From contig LNAC01001870.1 of NCBI GenBank assembly GCA_002007465.1, positions 39,033 to 103,032 of the forward strand: DNA of 64,000 bases, in the 5' to 3' direction. Positions 46,667 to 56,580 of the stretch are shown here, piece by piece; the stretch's first letter is position 1; each line of letters begins with the position of its first letter. The position numbers were made by a program, and so were the translations under genes. Under the pieces are notes generated by a model, which made no database searches, was not told where the DNA came from, and saw only the letters and a program-made list of their open reading frames with translations. Source of the stretch: Ailurus styani. Taxonomy: Eukaryota > Chordata > Mammalia > Carnivora > Ailuridae.

Positions 46667-47320
46667 TGAAAGGGAGCAGAATACACCACCCCAAAATGTG
46701 CCATTGTGGCACATAGATTAATGTGAGGTGAAGGCAATCAAGACCAAGCAGATTCAAGAAAAGCTTACACCTGTCCCTTAACTATCTAAAACAATTTAGG
46801 TAGGGGGCCTGGGCCAGAAAAATAGTTATTACCAGAAGTAAAATTTTAGCTGAATGACCTGTGTATGGCAAGGTAAACATCTAATTATCTAACATCTGAC
46901 ATTTATTTATTTATTTATTTGAGAGGGAGAGAGAGAGAGAACATGAGCAGAAAGAGGCAGAGGCAGAAGCAGGCTCCCCACTAAGCAGGGAACCCAATGT
47001 GGGGCTCAATCTCAGGACCCTGAGATCATGACCTGAGCCAAAGGCAGGTACTTAACTGATGAGTCACCCAGGCACCTCAACAACATCTGCTCTTCTTATT
47101 GTTCTGTAACTTATCCCCTCCCCCTTGATGTCCCAGCTACATCCCATTCCTTAGCTCAGAATGGCATATAAGCCTCACCTGCCTGACTTGCCCTTGAATC
47201 TCATATTTTTATGGGACTCCCATACATAAGAAATTAACTTTGTTTTTCTCCTGTTAATCTCTCTTCTGTCAATGTAATTACTAGGTCAGCCAAAGAACCT
47301 AGAAGTTTCTTGTTATTTAG
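46667..47320 (+). mobile_element. Probable solo LTR of an endogenous retrovirus, split by a SINE
   Basis: Left part 46667-46900 and right part 47080-47320 look like one LTR in plus sense: it begins with TG, has a TATA-like 'ggcatataagcc' at about 47165, a polyadenylation-like 'aagaaattaactttg' near 47230, and ends with a CT-rich, U5-like segment 'ctcctgttaatctctctt'. I recall similar LTRs in carnivores but cannot name the family. There is no internal viral sequence and no coding capacity. Confidence 0.5.
46891..47089 (-). mobile_element. Can-SINE, antisense, inside the LTR-like element
   Basis: Body about 46901-47079. The short TSD aacatctg is at 46891-46898 and 47082-47089. The LTR-like sequence continues on the other side. 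Confidence 0.88.
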
Positions 47321-47329
47321 ATAACACAG

Positions 47330-47998
47330 ATTAAGAGAAGCTGCATTGGAGATTAAATAAATGTCTACAGAAGTGAGGACCCAGATCAATGTGGGTCAAT
47401 TAGGTCTTATTATTTTTTTTAATTTGCTCAGTTAACTCAGAAATACAGAAATAATAATTTGAATGGAAATAACTAGCTTTGAAGGAGCTGCTTTGCCAAG
47501 TCCTTTGAAGAGTTAATATGAGATAATACCAAAGTGTCTTCTCAATGTCAGAAAATATGGTGACTTTAGACAGCAGATATTTATCTGAATGTTCTCTATC
47601 AACTGCTATTCCGTATAGATTATGAGCAGAAATAAAAGGAGAATAGTGTGAGGTTTTGGGTTAGAAGTTAACCAAGAAGTTATCCAGGAGGGAGAATGTG
47701 AAGCAGAGATAGCTAGTTAGGCAACAAGATCTCATATTCACTTTCATACTGTTAAGCTGATTCTGGAAAGTGGCTATCAGTCTCAGGACTAGTTTTCATA
47801 GCCACTTTCTTCTAGGTGGAGCTATATGAGTATCTCTAAGTAATGAAAAATGAGAAGAACTGATATGTATAACTTCCAGGCTTAGATAAATAACAAGCAG
47901 GTGGACCATCATTTTTCTTCCTTATGCTAGTTAGTCAATGACATACAAGTCGATGTTAAATCCATCATCCTGACTATTTATAATAATAGTCACAAAAT
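47330..47998. other. Unique DNA
   Basis: Nothing recognised. Confidence 0.4.
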
Positions 47999-47999
47999 G

Positions 48000-48417
48000 G
48001 GCACCTGGGTAGCTCAGTCGGTTAAGCATCTGACTCCTTTTTTTTTTTTTTAAAGATTTTATTTATTTATTTGACACAGAGAGAGAGAGAGCACAAGTAG
48101 GCAGAGAAGTAGGCAGGGAGAGAGAAGGAAGCAGGCTCCCCACTGAGCAGAGAGCCTGATGCGGGCCTCGATTCCAGGACCCTGAGATCATGACCTGAGC
48201 TGAAGGCAGAGGCCTTAACCCACTGAGCCACCCAGGCGCCCAAGCCTCTGACTCTTGACTTTGCCTCACATCACGATCTCATGGTCATGAGAATAAGCTC
48301 TACATCTGGCTCTGTGCTGGGCATGGAGCCTGCTCTCTCCCTCTCTCTCTGCTCCTTCCCACTCTGCTCGCTCTCACACACACATGCACGCTGTCTCTCT
48401 TTCTTTAAAAAAAAAAT
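48000..48417 (+). mobile_element. Can-SINE, sense, split by an antisense SINE
   Basis: Head 48000-48037 (gggcacctgggtagctcag), rest 48256-48417, ending in an A-run. The second SINE sits at 48038-48241. The 14-bp duplicated target 'aagc(a/c)tctgactc(c/t)' is at 48024-48037 and 48242-48255. Confidence 0.93.
48038..48241 (-). mobile_element. Can-SINE, antisense, nested in another SINE
   Basis: Tail at the left, head at the right (gccacccaggcgccc). It shares 'gctgaaggcagaggcctt' with the copy at 44.9-45.08 kb, where most other copies have 'gccgaaggcagaggcttt'. Confidence 0.95.
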
Positions 48418-48420
48418 TGT

Positions 48421-48615
48421 TGGGCGCCTGGGTGGCTCAGTGGGTTAAAGCCTCTGCCTTTGGCTCAGGTCATGATCTCAGGGTCCTGGGATCGAGGCCT
48501 TCATCAGGCTCCCTGCTCAGTGGGGAGCCTGCTTCCTCCTCTCTCTGCCTGTCTCTCTGCCTACTTGTGATCTGACCTCTCTCTCTCTGTGTCAAATAAA
48601 TAAATAAAATCTTAA

Positions 48616-48646
<31 letters not shown>

Positions 48647-48655
48647 ATGCTTCAC
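48421..48655 (+). mobile_element. Can-SINE, sense, with expanded AAAT tail
   Basis: Follows the previous SINE directly. The head starts at 48422 (gggcgcctgggtggctcag). The tail continues into about a dozen AAAT units (48590-48650). Confidence 0.95.
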
Positions 48656-49262
48656 ACTTAAGATTAGCAAAGCATCATTTAAATTGAACTTTCATTTAAT
48701 TAAGATGGTTAACCCCAAGAATTGTACAGTTGTTGGATTCTGATATATAATACCCATAGTAATGCATTAAGATTTGCATCATTAGCTGTCATTTCCTCCA
48801 TTGTTCTTCTGAGCCCTAAACGGTTGGAGAAGACTGTACTAAGAAAGTCACAAGACAAAATACAACTCAAATAAACTGCATAGTAATTCCTAGTAGTTAT
48901 AAACTCATTTTGACTAAGCTGTCTAGACAAACAGCTGGAAAATAACTGCAGGTATTGTTCCAGACCCGATAAGAGATTTTGTTTTTACAGCTTAGTAGAA
49001 GTTCTATACTAAGTGAGAAGTCACAGTTTAACTATGCATGTTCTGCCTAAATTATCTCTAAATGTGGAAATAGCATAAGGGAATAGACAGCAGTGATAAT
49101 CATCTGGAGGAAACAATGACGAATATGGTACAATACTCAAGAAATAGAAGGTAAAAAAGGGGGCATGGATGTTAAGCCATCCCTATTCTTTGGTGCGTTA
49201 GGATCCAAAGAAGAAGTCATTAGAAGGTGCATTATCAGTGTAAACACAACTTCATTAAATGC
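48656..49262. other. Unique DNA
   Basis: A 73-codon minus frame at 48930-48709 is without family. Nothing else is recognised. Confidence 0.4.
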
Positions 49263-49303
49263 ATACTATACTATACTATACTATACTATACTATACTATA
49301 CTA
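49263..49303. repeat. (ACTAT)8 pentanucleotide microsatellite
   Basis: 41 bp of perfect ACTAT repeats with no interruption. Confidence 0.97.
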
Positions 49304-49429
49304 ATGCTTCCTCAGTAGGTAAAGCTATACATATATACAATATACTTAAAACATATTACTTTAGTGCATAATGCACTGCAACTTCAAAAAAATGTTAAAT
49401 GAATGATGTGATACATGGATTGCATTCAA

Positions 49430-49881
49430 GTAGTGACTAAGGAGTTTCTACTACATATAAGTTATCATGATAGATATGAGAAGGTTTTAGTTCTGTCTCA
49501 GACATAGCTCTTACTTTCCAGTTTCCAATGTAGTAGGCAAGAAAAGACTATTTCTTTCATATAGACAGATAAAAAATAACCATTAACTACTTACAAAGCA
49601 GAATATACTAGAAGTAATGAATTTATAAGTTTTGGATGATGGAGGGATCTTCTCCTTGGGAAGATCAGAGAGACTCCTTGGAGGAGGTGATTTTTAGCTG
49701 GTCCTTAAATAAAGAGATTTATTTTTTCTAGAGCAAAATTGGAGGGGAAAGTCTACTGAGCAGTAACCGATGAAACAGAATGTTAAGGCAAGAAAGACAG
49801 AGTATAGATATAAAATGGAAAATGAGAAGTGCTATAATTTACTTGGAGGATGAAATCAAGATAGGAACTATACCTAGAAAG
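49430..49881 (+). repeat. Possible ancient L2/MER-like repeat, left part
   Basis: 'agactccttggaggaggtga' and 'tttttagctggtccttaaata' resemble a common ancient repeat (gaggaggtgacatttgagctgggccttgaa). It may continue at 50.7 kb beyond three SINEs. Weak support. Confidence 0.35.
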
Positions 49882-50098
49882 AAATTTCTTTTTAAGATTT
49901 TGTTTATTTATTTATTTGACACAGAGAGAGATCACAAGTAGGCAGAGAGGCAGGCAGAGAGAGAGGGGGAAAGCAGGCTCCCCACTGAGCAGAGAGCCCG
50001 ATGCGGGCCTTTATCCCAGGACCCTGAGATCATGACCTGAGCTGAAGGCAGAGACTTAACCCACTGAGCCACCCAGCACCCCTAATAAATTTTTTTCA
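49882..50098 (-). mobile_element. Can-SINE, antisense
   Basis: Body about 49894-50083. TSD-like aaattt(c)ttttt at 49882-49893 and 50088-50098. The head end is slightly eroded (cacccagcacccc). Confidence 0.92.
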
Positions 50099-50288
50099 AG
50101 GATTTTATTTATTTATTTGAGAGAGAGAGAAAACCAGATGGGGACGTGGCAGAGGGAGAAATAGACTCCCCACTGAGCAGGTAGCCTGATGCAGACTCTA
50201 TCCTGGAACTCCAAGGTCATGACCTAAGCCAAAGGCAGTTGCTTAACCAACTGAGCCACCCAGGTGGCCGCAAGAAAATTTTTGTTAA
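50084..50288 (-). mobile_element. Can-SINE, antisense, older subtype, adjacent to the previous one
   Basis: Body about 50100-50270. TSD-like 'aataaatttttttcaa' / 'aagaaaatttttgttaa'. It is more diverged than its neighbour, so it probably came first. Confidence 0.9.
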
Positions 50289-50292
50289 AAAT

Positions 50293-50508
50293 ATTCCATG
50301 TCTGGGGCACCTGGGTGGCTTCATTGTTAAGCATTTTCCTTTGGCTTAGGTCATAATCCAAGGTCCTGGGATCAAGCCCTATATCTGGCTTCCTGCTCGT
50401 TGGGAAGCCTGTTTTTTCCTTGACCACTCTCCCTGCTTGTGTTCCCTCTTGCTGTGTCTCTCTCTGTCAAATAAATAAATAAAATCTTTTAAAAAAAATT
50501 CCATGTCT
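50293..50508 (+). mobile_element. Can-SINE, sense, with 11-bp TSD
   Basis: Body 50304 to about 50497. TSD attccatgtct perfect at 50293-50303 and 50498-50508. It faces the antisense SINE to its left head to head. Confidence 0.94.
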
Positions 50509-51000
50509 TGCATTTTTATATAACATGACTTTTGCTCTAAATAGGATAAGTTAAACTTAATACAAAGTTCAAAGGTGAAGAAATACTTAGAAAACATAAG
50601 CAATTTGCAGTATATATGAGAGGCATGAGTTACATTCAAGAAAATCTTACCAAAATCCCTGTTCTTTCAACAAAATATAGTCTTGTCTGAGTTTTAAATA
50701 TAGGAGGGGAAGTTTATGAAAGACTTGGCCACTATGCATAAAGGTATTGAATTTCTTTTGGTAGTCCCTAGGGAGAAATGAAACTTAATTTTAAGCAAAG
50801 AAAACCCATTAACAAGAGAAGTTTAAGCAGGTTGACCTGGTGAAAACACGTATGGCCAAATGAAGGGAAGAATGAAGGTATAGTTAAGAGAGAAAATACG
50901 AAGTGGTTGAAGATGAAAGATGTTTGAATGCATCATAGGACTATTTGAATAAAAGATGATTGGTCAAAGGGTGAATAGCAAATATTGTGGCATCAAAAAT
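50509..51000 (+). repeat. Possible right part of the ancient repeat
   Basis: 'ttttaagcaaagaaaaccc' and 'aagtttaagcaggttgacctgg' loosely recall 'gattttaagcaggggagtgacatgat' of the same ancient repeat. Otherwise unique. Confidence 0.25.
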
Positions 51001-51004
51001 CTCT

Positions 51005-51190
51005 ACTGCTTAGGCATTCTCAGAAAAATAATTTAGTCTTGAGTCTCAATTTTCATATCTGTAAAATGAAGTTAGTTATGAGATGTATCTTAGAATTGTC
51101 ATCTCATTTAAGTAAATAACTCCTGAGAAACATTTTTCACAGTTTCTGGCATACAGTAAATACAAAATGACAGTAACTAGTATAGTTATC
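51005..51190 (+). repeat. MIR, sense
   Basis: 'gtctcaattttcatatctgta', 'aaaatgaagttagttatgag' and 'tttctggcatacagtaaata' match the later part of MIR (cctcagtttcctcatctgtaaaatg ... gtgcctggcacatagtaa). Confidence 0.75.
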
Positions 51191-52046
51191 ATTATTGTCT
51201 TTGTATTATAATTCTTTATCACTGTTATTTTCACTTCTATACCTAGGTAAAATCGCATTATGCATATTCTGAGAACCACCAGCATGAGTTTTTTTTTTTA
51301 CACTAGGTGAATAATTAGAGTTGCTTCAATATCCCAAAGTGGTCTCCATATTTTATTTTCAGAAGCAAACTGTGATTAATGGATTAATGAAGGAAAAGAA
51401 ATAATTCAGTGATATGCCTGCCATAAAATTAAGGATCTTTGATTATATTTTGGTTCCCCTAAATGTTATTTATTTTATTCAGAATCAGAAGCACAAACCA
51501 AGGCTCCCCTAATCTGGAAGAATCTCACTGTGTAGGAAGGTAAGGGTTTAAAGATTACTGTTGGCAGGATACCAGGAGGCAAACCCTTAGAGAAAATTAG
51601 TTTTAAGAGGTGCTGTTTTCTCTCTACTTTGATGTGCATATTTCTTTGCCAGATGGTGGTAGTCCCATAGGGAATTACTTTAAGCAATAGGCTTCTACTT
51701 ACAAAATTTCTCCCTTGGAAACCAATGGATCTTTTCTGATTGAGTATTCCATTGAGAAGAAAATGATAAAAACAGTCTTGAATTTAAGTGCACTTAAACT
51801 CTCATTGTGTGTGGGTGTGTGTAACTGTGGCATGCACTCAAATACATATGCACCTTTAATTTCTGGAAAATTGTTTTTCTTTTTTGAAAATTAAAATCAA
51901 ACATAACTCTATGAATTATTTGATTTGTTAGTATTTGCTGATATTACTGAGTATGAAAACTTACTGATTTTAAAATTTGTTTCAAAATACATAAATGATT
52001 AAAATATGTGAAATCAAAGAATAGGTGATGGATCCCAGGAGGAATA

Positions 52047-52048
<2 letters not shown>
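51191..52048. other. Unique DNA
   Basis: A short GT-rich run at 51809-51822. Nothing else is recognised. Confidence 0.4.

Positions 52049-52124
<76 letters not shown>
52049..52124. repeat. (AT)n(GT)n compound microsatellite
   Basis: About 22 AT units followed by about 16 GT units, without interruption. Confidence 0.97.
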
Positions 52125-52125
<1 letters not shown>

Positions 52126-52179
52126 CTGGAATAGAAAAAAGAATACATGGCTTGGGGATCAAATAGTAAGAATTGTTGC

Positions 52180-52790
52180 ATTGAGTATGTAGAGGAGGAA
52201 AAATTATTTTTCCTGTATGCTTCTAGGTTCTCAGCTGAGACCAATCCCTGTAAAAAAAAAAAACAGATTAACAAGAGAAAGGAAAAACACGGGAATTTAA
52301 TAACATGTATACCCCCTGTATATATGGGAGATATTCAGAAAAACTGACTCCCTGAAATGGCCCAAGTGACACCTTAAGGAATGTGTTTAGCTAAAGACAA
52401 AAGAAGACATTGGGTAACCAACTGTGGGAGATTATTGGGCAAAGCACAGTAAATGAGGGCATGGTTGTTATGCATATTTAACTCCATGCCTTCTTCACTG
52501 ATAAATTCCTAGATTTACTCCTCCTCCTCTTCCGGGTAACTAGAGAGATACACCCTAACAAGTGGAGATTTTCCTTATAAACATAAATGTCTCTTACAAA
52601 AGCATAACCTAATACTTGGTTTGCAGAGCTTTCTCTGTGTATACAGTTTCTTGAAAATAACCAGGTTAAGATAATCCTTATGCCAAAAACAATCCTTATG
52701 CCATTTTGAGGTACCAAGTTCTGCCCCCTTAATTGGCAAAGCTGGCAGCAGGATGTTTCTATCAGAATGCTTCCTCTGCAGAAAAGCCTA
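52180..52790. repeat. Ancient LTR-like or MER-like repeat, unassigned
   Basis: 'ttctcagctgagaccaatccc', 'gagaaaggaaaaacacggga', 'ttatgcatatttaactccat' and 'aagttctgcccccttaattgg' have the look of an old mammalian LTR in antisense. I cannot assign a family. Confidence 0.35.
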
Positions 52791-53251
52791 TACAGTATAC
52801 TCCACTAGGAGGGGCTAAAAGTCTCTCTCAGAGTTCGCCCATCAAATCTGGGTTTAATTCCTTCGCTATGGGTACCGAAAAAGGCTACATTTCACACTCT
52901 CTTTCATAGTTAAGTTTGGGTCATATGACTGGGTTCTGACAAATATGATGTGGACAGAACTGATGCATGATATATATCGGGCTGACTGAAAAAACTTCCA
53001 TGATTCTTCCCTCCCTTCCTTCCCCCAAAGGAAAAACAATGACAAGATGATGCTTCAATACTAACAGAACCTGAATATCAGTCTCACTTAATACAGAGCT
53101 GTCTGTGAAGCAGTCTGACCCAAACTGGACCAAGATATAAGCAGGATGTAAATTTAAACAACATAAAGTAATTGAAATTTTGGGGGTATTTCTTGTATCT
53201 GTTGGTGTTAACTACCCAGTCAAAATAGCTCCCATCACACCCTTACCTTTT
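52791..53251. other. Unassigned DNA
   Basis: Nothing recognised. A 70-codon minus frame at 53133-52921 is without family. Confidence 0.4.
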
Positions 53252-53265
53252 TGGCCATCACTTTA

Positions 53266-53266
53266 T

Positions 53267-53333
<67 letters not shown>

Positions 53334-53335
53334 CT

Positions 53336-53387
<52 letters not shown>

Positions 53388-53388
53388 T
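53266..53388. repeat. (TTTC)n microsatellite, about 30 units
   Basis: Pure pyrimidine run with one interruption (tctcttcttt near 53331-53340). Confidence 0.98.
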
Positions 53389-53409
53389 TTAAATAATATT
53401 TACTTATTT

Positions 53410-53413
<4 letters not shown>

Positions 53414-53457
<44 letters not shown>
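53414..53457. repeat. (GA)n inside the SINE
   Basis: About 21 GA units, an expansion of the normal short GA tract of this SINE. Confidence 0.95.
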
Positions 53458-53461
<4 letters not shown>

Positions 53462-53636
53462 TGGGGGAGGGGTAGAGGGAGAGAGACAGAATCCCAATCA
53501 GACTCCCCACTAAGCACAGACTCCTCCATTGGGGAATGGAGGTTTGATTTCAGAAACTGAGATCATGACCAAAGCTGAAACCAAGAGTCAGATACCTAAT
53601 TGACTGAGCCAACACAGTGCCCCTGTCCATCACTTT

Positions 53637-54284
53637 CTAACTATTTACCCCATTTTATTTATTTATTTTTTTTACTTTAGTTACTATCTTCTGACATTAT
53701 ATCAATTTGCTTGTTTGTTGTTTGTATCTCTTTCTAGAAGCAGGATCCATGAGGGCATTATGGTTTTCACGTGTCAGAGAGGAAGAATTTTCTATCCCTT
53801 TCAAGGCCTCTCTAGTTGGACTAAGAAACAAATTGACCTGAGATGACCAATAGGGAAAATCAAATTTAATTTCTTATTTACGGGGCAACCACACGGACAT
53901 GAAATTCCAAAGATAGGCAAAATGAGATTCACATGTCACCTGGAACAAAGGAGAAGGAGGTAAGGGGTCAAAGACTTCAAAGGAAAGGAACTCAATTTAA
54001 AGGAAAATAAGAATAAGAGTATTTGTTCGGTAAACAGTTGTTTGCTTAGCCATGCAGATAGATCATTCAGATAAAATTATCTCTGGTAATAACCCTAATT
54101 CTGGGAAAGACCCCCAGTTTAGATTCTTCCATGTAATTAAGGGAGAGACAAAAGTTTCCCTTGAGACTGCAGGGTCTCCATTGCCTTCTGCTCAAAATAC
54201 TCCACAGACAGAGGTAGCCTATTTTGGGGCAACCTGTCCCAAACCCCTTCACGTGCATGCTGCCGCCTAGGAGCACCTAGAATG
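53637..54284. repeat. Possible ancient LTR-like repeat
   Basis: 'tctctagttggactaagaaac', 'aatcaaatttaatttctt' and 'ttttggggcaacctgtccca' resemble an old LTR in antisense, by recollection only. Two frames of 69-83 codons are chance. Confidence 0.3.
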
Positions 54285-54339
54285 ATGCTTGTCTGTAGCA
54301 AGAACTCAGTCAATGACTTGCTGAATAAATAAAAATATT

Positions 54340-54480
54340 TTTTCTCCCACAGTGAAATAGTACTGTTATTAACATCTCCTTTGTACAAATAAGAAAACTA
54401 AGATTTAAGAGATTCAAGTAAATTACCTAAGGTTATATAGGTAATAAGTAAAAGAAATTATATTAGGACTTTTAATCACT
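54340..54480 (-). repeat. MIR, antisense
   Basis: 'ttattaacatctcctttgtac', 'aaataagaaaactaagattt' and 'aaattacctaaggttatatag' correspond to MIR antisense (ccattttacagatgaggaaactgag ... aacttgcccaaggtcacacag). Confidence 0.65.
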
Positions 54481-54754
54481 GCTCTATATTTTAGTTTGAT
54501 GAAATGAAATGCACGGACACTGAAATAGTGAAAAACAGTAGAATGTATTTATATCATTGAGGAAGAGAGAAAAATTTTACTCCATAGAATCAGAGAAAAC
54601 TAAAGACTGGGGATTTTTATTGTGAGAGAAGTAGCACACTACTCTTCTGAACAGTCCCTAAGGAAATTAATGTATTGGAATAGTGCTGGTAAATTATATT
54701 CATAATGATTATACTAAATCAGAATTATAGAAAAATACTTTAGATATTATGTGA
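54481..54754. other. Unique DNA
   Basis: Nothing recognised. Confidence 0.4.
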
Positions 54755-54855
54755 TTCTAAGATGTCATTCTGTAGATGAATAAATCAAAATCCAGTACAG
54801 TTAAGTAACTTACCAGAAAGACAGTGTAAGTTTCTATGTTAGAATTGAAATCAGG
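54755..54855 (-). repeat. MIR, antisense
   Basis: 'ctgtagatgaataaatcaaaa', 'cagttaagtaacttaccaga' and 'ttagaattgaaatcagg' fit the MIR core antisense. A SINE joins at its right. Confidence 0.6.
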
Positions 54856-55228
54856 AAACACCTGGGCAGCTAGTCAGTTAAGTGTTTGACTTGGGCTCAA
54901 GTCATGATCTTCTGGTCCTGGGACTGAACCCAGCATTGAGGTCTCCCAGGCTCCTCCTACTCAGTTGGGGACTTTGTTTTTCCATCTGCTCCTCCCCCAC
55001 TTGTGCTCCCTCTTTCTCTCTCTCTCTCCCTCTCTCTTTCAAATAAAGGAAATCTTAAAAAAAAGAAAAGGAACTGGGCACCTGGGTGGCTCAGTGGGTT
55101 AAAGCCTCTGCCTTCGGCTCAGGTCATGATCTCAGGGTCCTGGGATTGAGGCCCGCATCGGGCTCTTTGCTCAGCAGGGAGCCTGCTTCCTTCTCTCTCT
55201 CTCTCTGCCTGCCTCTCTGCCTACTTGT

Positions 55229-55263
<35 letters not shown>

Positions 55264-55320
55264 CAAATAAAAATAGAAAAAAATCTTAAAAAAAAAAAAA
55301 GAAAAGGAACTGAAATCAGG
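54843..55320 (+). mobile_element. Older Can-SINE, sense, with a younger SINE in its tail
   Basis: Body 54856 to about 55061. Outer TSD aa(t/c)tgaaatcagg at 54843-54855 and 55308-55320, i.e. beyond the second SINE, which shows the second one landed in the tail of the first. Confidence 0.92.
55062..55311 (+). mobile_element. Can-SINE, sense, nested at the tail of another
   Basis: Body 55076-55297. The TSD aaagaaaaggaact is perfect at 55062-55075 and 55298-55311. Contains a (CT)n of about 14 units. Confidence 0.95.
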
Positions 55321-55839
55321 TCCTATATCTAATACAGTACTATATGAACCACCTCATACTGCCTGATAATATATATCAGGTTCCTGTCCTAAAGGACCTA
55401 AAGGTCCTAAAGATTCCTGTCAAAGGTAATTGAACAATTTAGAATTATTTAAAAAATTTAGTTATAGGAGATACCATATTCCCTGATATTATAAAATGTG
55501 ACATTACACTTCTCTCATCACAATGATTTTCAAATTAGAAATATACTATATGCTATGTGTCATATTATTTATAGGCTCGGAAATATATATTAATCTATAT
55601 GTTACATGGAATATGAAATCTCTTGTGGTAAATCAGAAGATAATCTTTTTAATTTTTCAAATATGCAAGAAATTAAAGATCATATATACATAATATTCAT
55701 TTATATAAGCTTAACATGGTCCTATATAAATATATGGGCATTTTAATCATTGTGCACCATTATGATATATTAGAGGAAAGAACCAGGAAATGGAAATTCT
55801 GAGTAAAAGTAAACAGAGAAACTAGAAACAGTAGAAGCT
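55321..55839. other. Unique AT-rich DNA
   Basis: A short repeated 'aaggacctaaaggtcct' near 55390-55415. Nothing else. Confidence 0.4.
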
Positions 55840-55955
55840 AGCCTTTATTAGGTACTATGATATGACAGGCACTAAGCACTTGTTTAATTTACATAATTCT
55901 CCGAACAATCTTAAGTGGTAGATAATTTTATTGTCTCCATTTTAAGAAGGAATGT
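55840..55955 (-). repeat. MIR, antisense
   Basis: 'tgacaggcactaagcacttg', 'acataattctccgaacaatc' and 'attttattgtctccatttta' match MIR antisense (gtgccaggcactgttctaagcac ... ttaatcctcacaacaaccc ... ttatccccatttta). Confidence 0.7.
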
Positions 55956-56034
55956 GGGGATTCACAGTGTTTGCATAGACAAAATCTGACTTGCATATGC
56001 CTGCCTCGATGAGACTAATTGAAAAGCAAAGGAG

Positions 56035-56580
56035 GAGTGCCCTGAACAGTGGGCCTCTTTTAAAGTCTCTTGGCTGAAAGTGACCAGATTCTTACTGCGG
56101 CTCAAGTTCTCATCTAGGGAGTAAAAGTTTAAATGTTGAAGAAAAACAGAGCCCTATTGTGGTCATGTACTTCATGAACTCCTTGCCTTGCATGCATGCC
56201 ATGGGCACTGTTTGTCCTTATCACCTACTGCCCCATATATTCTTGTCCTGATCATTAAAATTAAACTTTCCTTCTTGATTTGCTTTTGTGGTTGGTGTAT
56301 TGACAAAGTGGAGACAAAGCTTGATTTGAGGGCTTTAGCCACTAGAGCATCTGGTCCTCTGGCCTCTTCTTTCTCCTTCTAAGGTGTCTGGGGTAATCTT
56401 TTCATTTGTTGTGTCAGTTTGCTGGCCAAACCCAACTAAGAAAAACTGAGGAATGGAGATTAAAAACACATAGAAGATCACATAGTTAACCATGGCAAGG
56501 AAGTCTGTCCCTAAGCTTATCCTACAAATCATTAGGTTATACCTTCACTTAAAGGGCAATGCCGATCAAGTTGGCTTAGT
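56035..56580 (+). repeat. LTR-like segment, weakly supported
   Basis: 'tgcatgccatgggcactg', 'cattaaaattaaactttcc' and 'gtggttggtgtattgac' look like the promoter-distal part of an ERV LTR. No named family. Confidence 0.25.

Larger units (their letters stand above)
53252..53636 (-). mobile_element. Can-SINE, antisense, with a 120-bp (GAAA)n tail
   Basis: Head at the right (to about 53623), GA tract 53414-53457, tail region 53389-53413, then (TTTC)n on the plus strand at 53266-53388. The TSD tg(g/t)ccatcacttt is at 53252-53264 and 53624-53636, so the tetranucleotide lies inside the insertion: it is the SINE's own A-tail expanded as GAAA. Confidence 0.92.

Noticed and set aside
48238..48600. Regular spacing of similar repeats considered as a CRISPR array
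   Set aside because: The repeats are whole SINEs in a mammalian genome, not short direct repeats with unique spacers.
53180..53392. Frame with repeated SFFL units
   Set aside because: Translation of the (TTTC)n microsatellite.
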